Positions 57,384-64,000 of a DNA stretch of 64,000 nucleotides are shown piece by piece. How positions within the stretch are numbered: the first letter of the stretch is position 1; every line of letters starts with the position of its first letter. Below the pieces are notes generated by a model. That model saw nothing but the letters and a program-made list of their open reading frames with translations. It did not search any database and was not told where the DNA came from. The DNA comes from Solimonas sp. (lineage in GTDB: Bacteria; Pseudomonadota; Gammaproteobacteria; Nevskiales; Nevskiaceae), in contig JASBRP010000010.1 in assembly GCA_030149365.1 (NCBI GenBank), forward strand, positions 1 to 64,000. Direction: 5' to 3'. Both the position numbers and the translations under genes were made by a program.

Positions 57384-59217
57384 TACCCAGTCGCACCAGG
57401 GCGCGAATTGTCAGGCTGAGGCGAGCACGCGGGAGGTCTTCCTGGTGCAGGCGGGCACGAGCCCGCGGTGGCGGGCGGGCGCCGGCACGCAGCAGGCGGC
57501 CAGCGAGCAGGGCGTGCTGCTGGTGGAGGGGGCCATCTTCCGCATCAACGGGCAGCGGCATGCGCGGCCGGCGCAGGTGCTGCTGGAGCGGCTGCGGGAG
57601 CGCGGCACCGGGGCGTTCTGCGAGGTGACGGGTGACTTCGTCGCCTGCTACGTCACGCGCGAGGGTGTGCATGGCTTCAAGAGCCTGACGGGGCAGCACC
57701 AGCTCTACTACGGCGAGGGCCAAGGGCTGTTCTGCAACCGCCTTTTCCCCTTTCACGCCGCCACGCCGGTGCCGGAGTGGGACGAGGAATACTTTGGCCG
57801 GCACACGCTGATCGTGCCCGGCTCGCAGTTCCATGCGGAGTGCACGCCGCTGGCGGGTGTGCGTCGTGTGTTGCCGGGGCAACTGGTGACGCTGGGGCCG
57901 GGCGTGACCAAGCGCGCGCTGGTGATGCGCCAGTACCAGTACAAGCTGGACCCGCAGCAGCGCCGCGAGGACGTGGCGCCGGAGATCCTGCGGCTGCTGC
58001 GCGAGTCGGTGCAGGACCACCTGCACGCGGCGCCGGGCGCGGATGTGTGTATCGAGATCTCCGGGGGGCTGGATTCGTCCTTCGTGGCCTGCCTGGTGGG
58101 CGAGGTCACCCAGGGCGCCAAGGGGGTGATGTTCTCGCAGCCCAACGTGCCCTCCCACCATATCAGCGAGGGCTATGCCCGCGAGGTGGCGGAGCGCTAT
58201 GGCATTGACCTGCGGATCATCCCGCCGGACGAACTGCCGGCGGTGCCGCAGCTGGAGCCGGCCTACAGCGACGAGCCCAGCGACTTCTTCTGGTTTGGCG
58301 AGCTGTTCTCCGAGGCGGTGGCGCAGATGACGCGGCCGGGCGGGCTGGTGTTCACCGGCTTTGGCGCGGACCAGCTCTTCCTGCGCTCGCCGGCGATGCT
58401 GCCCCACCTGCTGGGGCGCGGCGAGTGGGGCGCCTTCTTCAGCGCGCTGCGACCGGCGGCCAGGCTAATGAGCCGCAGCCCGGTGAGCCTGGCGCTGCAG
58501 AGCCTGGTCTCGCAGATCCCGCGGGAGCTGTATTACCGCATGGCGCGGCACACGGAGAAATGGCCCTGGAACCCGCTGGACGTCTGCGACGTGAACATGG
58601 ACCGGCTGCTGCATGCGCCGGTGGGCTGGCTGCGAGCCGATGACCGGCGCGCGGCGTGGGAGGACCAGCGGCGGCAGACCGAGCGGGAACTGGTGGGCGA
58701 CGGCATCATCTGCGACAACTGGGGCTACTTCGCCGCCACGCGCGCCGTGACCGCGCCGCACTTTGCGCGCCGCGGCCTCAAGGATGCCTCGCCGTTCTGC
58801 GACCTGCGGCTGATCGACTACGTGTACGACCACGTCAGCGCGCTGCTGGTGCACGACTTCAACGGCCGCTACAAGGAGCTGCTGCGCGAGGCGCAGAAGG
58901 GCGTGGTGCCGGAGAGCCTGCGCGCCAGGAAAAACGACACCTTCGTGTTCAACTCCTTCCAGCTGCGCTACTTCAACCAGGCGCGGGAGTACTTCCACTC
59001 CCTGGTGGACCACTGCCCTGCCGGATGGGTGCACGCGCCGAGCGTGCGCGCCGAGATCGAGGCCCTGCAGTTTGGCCTGATGAATGCGTCCACGCGGTCC
59101 GTGGTGGCGCTGATGGGCTACCTGAGCTGGCAGCGGGCCTTCCTGCGCCAGGCCGGCGGAGAATCCGCGGCACTGGAGCGGCTGCCCTGGAGCCAGTTGG
59201 GCAATGGGCACGGCTGA
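57352..59217 (+). CDS. Lasso peptide cyclase (C protein, asparagine synthetase-like)
   Basis: A 621-residue homologue of asparagine synthase B. The N-terminal glutaminase-like domain lacks the catalytic Cys2, as is normal for lasso cyclases. The synthetase domain has the PP-loop SGGLDSS (237-243), GFGADQLF and YKELLREAQKGVVPE. It adenylates the ring-closing Asp/Glu side chain and forms the macrolactam with the peptide N terminus. Start 57352 has AAGG 8 nt upstream; several Met codons follow (57358, 57361, 57367), leaving the exact start open. It is the last cluster gene. Confidence 0.91.
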   Translation: MNMMNMQVEPITQSHQGANCQAEASTREVFLVQAGTSPRWRAGAGTQQAASEQGVLLVEGAIFRINGQRHARPAQVLLERLRERGTGAFCEVTGDFVACYVTREGVHGFKSLTGQHQLYYGEGQGLFCNRLFPFHAATPVPEWDEEYFGRHTLIVPGSQFHAECTPLAGVRRVLPGQLVTLGPGVTKRALVMRQYQYKLDPQQRREDVAPEILRLLRESVQDHLHAAPGADVCIEISGGLDSSFVACLVGEVTQGAKGVMFSQPNVPSHHISEGYAREVAERYGIDLRIIPPDELPAVPQLEPAYSDEPSDFFWFGELFSEAVAQMTRPGGLVFTGFGADQLFLRSPAMLPHLLGRGEWGAFFSALRPAARLMSRSPVSLALQSLVSQIPRELYYRMARHTEKWPWNPLDVCDVNMDRLLHAPVGWLRADDRRAAWEDQRRQTERELVGDGIICDNWGYFAATRAVTAPHFARRGLKDASPFCDLRLIDYVYDHVSALLVHDFNGRYKELLREAQKGVVPESLRARKNDTFVFNSFQLRYFNQAREYFHSLVDHCPAGWVHAPSVRAEIEALQFGLMNASTRSVVALMGYLSWQRAFLRQAGGESAALERLPWSQLGNGHG

Positions 59218-59652
59218 ACGCCGCGCCCGGGAATTCCGGAAACGGAAACGCATCAACCCGATGCGCTAAAAAAAACTGCTCCGCCGGGCCGCTCCGGAGA
59301 GATGGCGCGCGCCACGTGCCAGACCCAGCCTTTCGGCCAGCCGTTGTCTCCGCGGGCGCCTCGTCCAGGCACGCCCGTTGCGCTGCGCGGGCTCCCCTGG
59401 TGGAGGGGCCCGGCGGGCAGCAATACCGTGTTGTTAATGAGCACCGACAGCAGGTGTGACCCGGGACTCGTTCGCGGATGCGCTAGCAGAGCCCTACTGG
59501 GTTAGCCAGGCAATCGTTCTACTGCAGGGAAGTTGGGGAGCGGAGGGGCATGGGCCGGGTGGATGAAATCGATCCCGGTACGCCGTGGGGCCTCGGTCGT
59601 TGCGTGGCAACGTGGGGCCTGGCTCGATAGGAATAGGTTACGCCAGAGGGGG
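59218..59652. other. Intergenic region after lasso cyclase
   Basis: No gene supported. A small hairpin (CGCATC-AACCC-GATGCG, 59249-59265) lies 32 nt past the cyclase stop, followed by A8 rather than T's. At about 59471-59498 begins a segment (TTCGCGGATGCG…GCAGAGCCCTACT) that recurs at about 60312-60340. Confidence 0.4.
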
Positions 59653-59680
59653 CGGAACTCATAACGGAGTTCCGTTTTTT
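59653..59680 (+). terminator. Stem-loop with U-tract (island repeat, copy 1)
   Basis: Perfect stem CGGAACTC / GAGTTCCG, loop ATAACG, then TTTTTT. It has intrinsic-terminator shape but no gene ends just upstream. Related stem-loops occur at 60490-60517 and, weaker, near 62845-62876. Confidence 0.6.
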
Positions 59681-59805
59681 CTGCAGGAGCCATGCAGCCC
59701 ATATCTGGAAGTAAGGACTACGCCGCAGGATCGGGCTAGCCCTCAAAGAGGATCGTCTACCTATCGCCCCGCTATCGAGGCGTCCGAAAGTATCCGCCCA
59801 ACGTT

Positions 59806-60266
59806 TTCAGAGCGACTCTCGCAACGTCCGCCCCAGAAATTTTCCGTCTGAGTGTCGCTGAGCCTCGGGCGCCCGATCCATCTTCAGAATCAGATCGGCC
59901 AACCGTTCCTGCAAGGCATCCCGGCCGATCACAAACGCGAGTTTCAGGTTTTTAGCCAGGAGAAATTTTGTGATCTCCTATCAAGGCCCAAAAGGCGGCG
60001 ATTCACCACCGCCGCTTCATCCAAAGCCTGAGCCGCCCTCTCCATCTCAATAGCCTTCTGCGGCGCAGAGAATCTGACGCCCCTCAACGCGTCGCGAAGG
60101 GAGAAGATTTTCGCGCGAAGATTCCTTTCCAGATCAGGCTCGAGTAACCCCAACCCAGCTACTGCGCCAATGCGTTGCGGCGTTCAGATCTTTTCTTGCT
60201 GCCGTCTTCCTACGGCTCTACTTTGAGTATCTCAACGATGACGGCGGATCGACCCGTCTTGGCCAT
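59806..60266 (-). pseudogene. Remnant of a frameshifted gene, product unknown
   Basis: On the minus strand, protein-like segments follow one another in different frames: MAKTGRSAVIVEILKVEP then a stop, a helical stretch with LRAKIFSLRDALRGVRF and ALDEAAVVNRRLLGLD, then after a frame change ITKFLLAKNLKLAFVIGRDA and LADLILKMDRAPEAQRHS up to TGA at 59806. Joining them needs at least two frame changes and one stop readthrough. I do not recognise the family. Confidence 0.35.
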
Positions 60267-60855
60267 ACGCAATCCGGGGACAGTTCGGCGAAGGGCCAGC
60301 TTCCGGGGCTCTTTCGCGGATGCGGCGCAGAGCCCTACTCAATCGCCCGTGCCGACTATTCCTGCGGGAAGCTTTGCTGGAGGTGAGACTGGAGCCGCGT
60401 GGAAAAAGACCCTCAGGGCAAATATGGGCACGTTGAAGTTATCTGACCTGGACCCTGCTCGTTGAGGAGCATTTTAGGCGGATTATGAGCGGAATTTGTA
60501 AGGAGTTCCGTCTTTTTAGCTTGGCTAGCCGGCAACGCAAGAAATTCAATCTGGCTCACCGCCATGGCTTGCCAAATGTGCTTCAGTCTTTCTAGCAATG
60601 GCAATGGAAACGGCCAGCCATCTCGCAGGTGGCCCTTAAAGAAGACCGTCGCGCATCGCACAACGCGGACCTCATTTCCCTGAAAAAACAAACGTTCTCT
60701 TCGCCGGAAGAGCCTCCATTTCGGAATGCGTAGAAGATTTGTTGTGGCCGCGGCTGGAAATTGCGATATTTACTAAAGGGGTGGACTACAACCCTCCCAG
60801 CCAGGGAGAGCCTCCATAGCTGTGAGGCGCTCATCAATGAACGGGATATTTCGAA
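60267..60855. other. Non-coding or degraded stretch before the membrane protein gene
   Basis: No supported gene. Contains a second copy of the segment ending GCAGAGCCCTACT (about 60312-60340) and of a CCCTTAAAGAAGACCGTC-like segment (compare about 59742), consistent with an old duplication. Short minus-strand frames have no recognisable product. It presumably contains the promoter of the 60856 operon. Confidence 0.4.
60490..60517 (+). terminator. Stem-loop with U-tract (island repeat, copy 2)
   Basis: CGGAATTT pairs with GAGTTCCG using G-U wobbles, loop GTAAG, then TCTTTTT. Differences from copy 1 preserve pairing, suggesting the structure rather than the sequence was maintained. Confidence 0.5.
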
Positions 60856-61401
60856 ATGGCCAGGCCGTTATTTACGAGCAACGAATGGAAGGGATTCTGG
60901 GACGAAATATGGTCAAAGTTCGTAGATGGAATTCGAGCTACCGGCGCCAAATTAAGTCTAGTTATCACAGCTTGCGGAATAGCGGCTGTCACTTGGGGGC
61001 TTCCTCACCTTAATAGGTCGGACACCTCGCCCGAGACGCTCGGGATTTATGTTCTAGGCTTTATCATCCCTTTATTTTGCGAGGCGTTTCTTCTCGTCAA
61101 GGATGAAAATCGCTCCTTCGATGGGGCCGTAGCAGAATGGACTTGCATATTTTTATTTGTTCTTTGGACTCTCGCCTTTTGGCTGTCCTTAAAAACTAAT
61201 TTTCCCCAGCCAGCGACGGACGCTCCGCACTCAAAGTCTGAATGGCGTTGGGGAGCATCTGGATTTCTGCTCTTTTTACTTGTACTTTCCTTATTTTTTA
61301 GCTTTGTAGTAACCGGATTCGATCAAAAAAAGGCACCAAAGATCCCGGTTCTCGATGAAAAACCGCAGGAATTACACGATAGGGCAGACCGTCATGGCTA
61401 A
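60856..61401 (+). CDS. Four-helix membrane protein of unknown function
   Basis: A 181-residue protein with four predicted membrane helices (LSLVITACGIAAVTWGL; YVLGFIIPLFCEAFLL; CIFLFVLWTLAFWLSL; FLLFLLVLSLFFSFVV) and a polar C-terminal tail. Codon use is A/T-richer than the core genes, suggesting horizontal transfer. It overlaps the DGQHR gene by 8 nt, so the two are co-translated and probably act together. I do not recognise the family. Confidence 0.75.
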   Translation: MARPLFTSNEWKGFWDEIWSKFVDGIRATGAKLSLVITACGIAAVTWGLPHLNRSDTSPETLGIYVLGFIIPLFCEAFLLVKDENRSFDGAVAEWTCIFLFVLWTLAFWLSLKTNFPQPATDAPHSKSEWRWGASGFLLFLLVLSLFFSFVVTGFDQKKAPKIPVLDEKPQELHDRADRHG

Positions 61402-62608
61402 ATATTTCCTGACAGTGCCTGCAATCCGCATCTCTCAGCCCATTGGAGAATTCTTCCTTTGCTCAATTCCGGCGGAGACACTTCTCGCGGTAACGTACTC
61501 GATTCCCGCGACAGCGAAGCGATCAGAAGGACTTTTGACTGGTATTTTTGGAAACCAGCGAACTGAGATCAAGGATCGCAGTCGGCAGATCGGAGCGTAT
61601 ATTGATGAGGAGAATTCGACGTTTCCCAACAACATCATCCTCAGTGCGAATTACAGAACGTCCGGCGACTTCGAGGATGATGAATCTTTGCAATGGCGAG
61701 TAGAGCGCGTGAAGGACGAGCACTATCAACTGATAGTGCCATCTCCCGAACGTCTGGCGTCAATTATCGATGGCCAGCACCGTCTGAAAGGCTTTGAGGA
61801 ATCCCAAAAGCCCGACAGGAAAAAAATGGACATGCCGTGTGCGGTATTTATCAATCTGCCTCGCCCGTATCAGGCTCGGATATTTGCAACAATCAACATC
61901 AATCAAAAGCGAGTGGATAAAAGCCTCGCTTATCAGCTTTTCGGCTACGATTTAAATGAGAAAGATGCCGATCTATGGTCTCCAGATATGCTCGCAGTGT
62001 TCCTGGCCCGAAATTTAGAGGGCAGAGACGACTCCCCATTTAAAAATCACGTGCGCCTTGCACTAGTCCAGATTCCAGGTGAAGGAAAGCAATCATCTGT
62101 TTGGAAAGTGTCAATCGCTAGCATCGTCGAAGGCATTACCCGACTCATCTCCGCCAAACCTGCCGCAGACAGGAGCGCCCTTTTGAGTAAGGAGGCAGTG
62201 GACAGATCGAAGCTGGCAATTGACTCTACACCGTTACGCCAGTGGTACATCGATGGGAAGGACAAGAAGATTCTAGAATTAATCATTGACTATTTCCGAA
62301 TCATCGATGAAGTTGTATGGAGCCATCAAACTGAGGGCAGCTTTGCGACCAAGACGGTCGGCATACTCGCGCTCTTTGACATACTCCGAGAGGGGCTTAG
62401 CAAGAAGCGTCTCGACCCAAATGCTACTCAGCAGACCACTCGCACGCTATTCGCGCATGCTCGAGGGATCAACTTTTCCGACGACTTCTTCCATGCATCT
62501 GGCGCCGGACGGGTACGAATTCGCCGCGTACTCCAAACACTCACAGGCTTAGATCCAACCCCCCAAAGGGAAACGGCGGAAGCAGTTTCCCGCCTCCTGC
62601 ATAAGTAG
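61394..62608 (+). CDS. DGQHR domain-containing protein (DndB-like)
   Basis: A 404-residue protein with the defining motif IDGQHRLKGFEE (DGQHR at residues 126-130) and a downstream NINQKRVDKSLAYQLFG that is typical of the family. The fold is ParB/sulfiredoxin-like. DndB, the best-known relative, regulates DNA phosphorothioation, and other relatives occur in DNA-modification systems. No dndA/C/D/E genes are here. Coupling to a membrane protein and proximity to a HEPN-like gene suggest a small stand-alone defence or regulatory module (inference). Start 61394 (MAKYFLTV) lies inside the end of the upstream gene. Confidence 0.85.
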   Translation: MAKYFLTVPAIRISQPIGEFFLCSIPAETLLAVTYSIPATAKRSEGLLTGIFGNQRTEIKDRSRQIGAYIDEENSTFPNNIILSANYRTSGDFEDDESLQWRVERVKDEHYQLIVPSPERLASIIDGQHRLKGFEESQKPDRKKMDMPCAVFINLPRPYQARIFATININQKRVDKSLAYQLFGYDLNEKDADLWSPDMLAVFLARNLEGRDDSPFKNHVRLALVQIPGEGKQSSVWKVSIASIVEGITRLISAKPAADRSALLSKEAVDRSKLAIDSTPLRQWYIDGKDKKILELIIDYFRIIDEVVWSHQTEGSFATKTVGILALFDILREGLSKKRLDPNATQQTTRTLFAHARGINFSDDFFHASGAGRVRIRRVLQTLTGLDPTPQRETAEAVSRLLHK

Positions 62609-62613
62609 CGACG

Positions 62614-62694
62614 TTACTCCGCTTTGATCGGAACCTCGGCGCCTGCTTCCCTAAAAAGACCGATGATCTGCTCTTTCGAATATCGCCTCTTCAC
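62614..62694 (-). pseudogene. IS3-family transposase OrfA remnant
   Basis: A 26-codon frame starting GTG, preceded by AGGAGGT, encodes KRRYSKEQIIGLFREAGAEV, the N terminus of IS3-type OrfA, then ends early at TAA. The rest of the HTH and OrfB are absent, so it is a truncated insertion sequence next to the DGQHR gene. Confidence 0.72.
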
Positions 62695-63026
62695 GTCCGA
62701 CCTCCTGGGTCTTGGGCCGGACTATAAATCGGCAAGTCGCGGCTGAGTAGGGCGTGGCCGCTGGATGGCCCGCTCTCGGCATGCGCCGGCCCTAGCGGCC
62801 GTGGAGCTGAGGGATTGGCTGTCAGGGATACTATCCGCAGATGGGGCAAAAATTCGTAACGGGGTGCCGTAATTTTCGGTCCACGACTGCTGGCAGACAG
62901 AAAAATAAACTGGCCTCTTTTAGGCCGCGTGCTCCTTGCCTGCGCCCCACAGCCGCGTAATATCAACTTTTATTTTCTGCGCACAGTGCCACTCGCATAC
63001 AGCTCAGTATGTGCCTAGCGGCGACA
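62695..63026. other. Intergenic region with third stem-loop relative
   Basis: About 330 bp without a supported gene. TTCGTAACGGGGTGCCGT followed by AATTTT (about 62853-62876) resembles the loop and right arm of the stem-loops at 59653 and 60490. A plus-strand frame from TTG 62936 contains a CAQC…CSVC pattern but has no proper start. Confidence 0.4.
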
Positions 63027-64000
63027 TCAATTCGCCCTGTTCCGTATGTCATTCTCTACTTGAGCCGGCGCCTTCCTATCCACCCATCGATAAAACTCCA
63101 GCGCACTACCCAAGGCCTTCAGTGAGGCTTTGAGCATCGGACGAGCAGAAGTAACCTTTGACCACCATCCCAATGTCGGATCTAGCCGTCTGATCTCCTG
63201 CCGTAACTCCTCCAGCGCCAAGCCGACTTCTTCCTCACGTACAGCAGAAAGCCCATGCGTGAAACTGAGCTGATTTCTCGCAGTGTTCACGTTGCCAAAA
63301 ATATGTCCATTGCCGAAGCGCGCTCCCAACTTCCCGCTGGCAACCAAGATGTCCAGGAGCCTGGAAACCCCCGCGCTCTCTCCGTCGGAGAATTTAATGC
63401 CATGGACTGTCTCCAACGCCAACCCCGCCTCTACAGCAATGGCACTCAGCACATACTCCGTAGCCCGATTGGAAAGCATGAGCGACGCACTTGAGGAACG
63501 ACGAGCATGCAATATTTCGGCGCATACAAAGCAAATGGCACTCGCAGCTACTAACACTTCTTTGATGCTGCCGGCCTCTCTTCGCTCAAGCACCCGGACT
63601 ATGGAATGAATATCGTTCAACTTGTTAAGAAAATCCTCTAAAGGCCGCCCCTGGGATATCTCAAAGCGAAGCCGAGCTCGCCATTTCTCAATCTCCTGGA
63701 CGATGTGAGGCCGCGATATCCACCAGTGGGGGCGCCTAGACGCAGAAACATTCGTCATAGCGACCGCACAGGAAAGATAGATCTGCTCCAAAAAAATATA
63801 GAGGTCAAGAAGAATTCGTAACGTCGGACCGAATGCCTTACAAGCATCCTCCTTCTCTAGAAGGCAGAGCAGAGATTCGATGTCTTTTGAGGAAAAAACA
63901 AATTCACTAAATGCAGAGTCGAGTTTCTCTGTTACTTGTCGCAATAGAGAACTTGGCAGATCTTGAGGGCCCACGCCTGCAAGAAAAGCGGAAAGCTGGT
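63027..64000 (-). CDS. HEPN-like hypothetical protein, 5' end beyond window
   Basis: At least 323 residues; the frame is open to the right edge, so the N terminus is missing. It is mostly helical. Near the C terminus, NTARNQLSFTHG contains an R-N-x5-H pattern (63255-63278) matching the HEPN RNase motif Rx4-6H, in the helical setting expected (LDILVASGKLGARFGNGHIF before it). HEPN proteins are often RNases or toxin/abortive-infection effectors. A GTG at 63974 could be an internal start, but sequence upstream stays protein-like. Assignment rests on the motif alone. Confidence 0.6.
   Translation of the reverse strand, partial: QLSAFLAGVGPQDLPSSLLRQVTEKLDSAFSEFVFSSKDIESLLCLLEKEDACKAFGPTLRILLDLYIFLEQIYLSCAVAMTNVSASRRPHWWISRPHIVQEIEKWRARLRFEISQGRPLEDFLNKLNDIHSIVRVLERREAGSIKEVLVAASAICFVCAEILHARRSSSASLMLSNRATEYVLSAIAVEAGLALETVHGIKFSDGESAGVSRLLDILVASGKLGARFGNGHIFGNVNTARNQLSFTHGLSAVREEEVGLALEELRQEIRRLDPTLGWWSKVTSARPMLKASLKALGSALEFYRWVDRKAPAQVENDIRNRAN

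Noticed and set aside
59471..62876. Integron attC array
   Set aside because: Repeated stem-loops lack recognisable RYYYAAC/GTRRRRY core sites and no integrase is in the window.
62936..63133. Frame with CAQC and CSVC pairs resembling a zinc ribbon
   Set aside because: Begins only with TTG without ribosome-binding site and overlaps the HEPN-like gene end by over 100 nt; Cys pattern may be chance.

Overview
The window is high-GC, densely coded DNA, most likely from a gammaproteobacterium near Nevskiales/Xanthomonadales (for example Solimonas-like). This is inferred from the mutY-yggX pair, a monomeric NADP-isocitrate dehydrogenase, large TonB-dependent receptors, abundant secreted peptidases and REP-type repeats; no rRNA is present to settle it. 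About 59.4-64 kb looks different: visibly poorer in GC, sparsely coded and full of remnants, as in an accessory island.

Layout. 0-3.5 kb: tRNA-Gly(CCC), two orphan sugar-modification genes of the pseudaminic-acid type, and thiS. 3.5-10.4 kb: housekeeping genes (AsmA-like protein, mutY, yggX, tRNA-Phe, monomeric isocitrate dehydrogenase). 10.5-14 kb (minus): amidohydrolase, SoxB-like flavoprotein and DMT transporter. 14.1-23.3 kb (plus): a TetR-headed operon with a TonB receptor, prolyl oligopeptidase, alpha/beta hydrolase, DUF885 peptidase and threonine dehydratase. 23.4-50.6 kb (minus): M14 peptidase, LuxR regulator, then a tight ten-gene run of about 19 kb read from a promoter near 44.6 kb (TonB receptor, S45 acylase, ABC ATPase, ABC permease/M1 aminopeptidase fusion, 2,2-dialkylglycine decarboxylase, alanine dehydrogenase, M13 and S9 peptidases, two POT transporters), then HbpS-like protein, PQQ alcohol dehydrogenase, S15 hydrolase and a LysR regulator. 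50.7-53.1 kb: ACT-like protein, PhyH dioxygenase, SGNH hydrolase, DUF3565 protein. 53.4-59.2 kb: a lasso-peptide gene cluster (ECF sigma, precursor, ABC exporter, B1, antisense B2, cyclase). 59.2-64 kb: degraded DNA, repeated stem-loops, a membrane protein/DGQHR operon, an IS3 remnant and a HEPN-like protein running off the end.

How it works together. The 24-50 kb block reads as a system for importing and dismantling blocked or unusual peptides. Dialkylglycine decarboxylase acts on alpha-aminoisobutyrate (Aib) and turns pyruvate into alanine; the adjacent alanine dehydrogenase can regenerate the pyruvate. With an N-terminal deacylase, several peptidases and an alcohol dehydrogenase nearby, Aib-rich peptaibols with acylated N termini and amino-alcohol C termini are an attractive but untested substrate. 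Related CTTAT/ATAAG dyads precede the long operon, the S15 operon, the lysR gene and the phyH gene, suggesting one LysR regulon. The lasso cluster is the second notable system: its precursor has a good leader motif but no glycine at the expected start of the core peptide.
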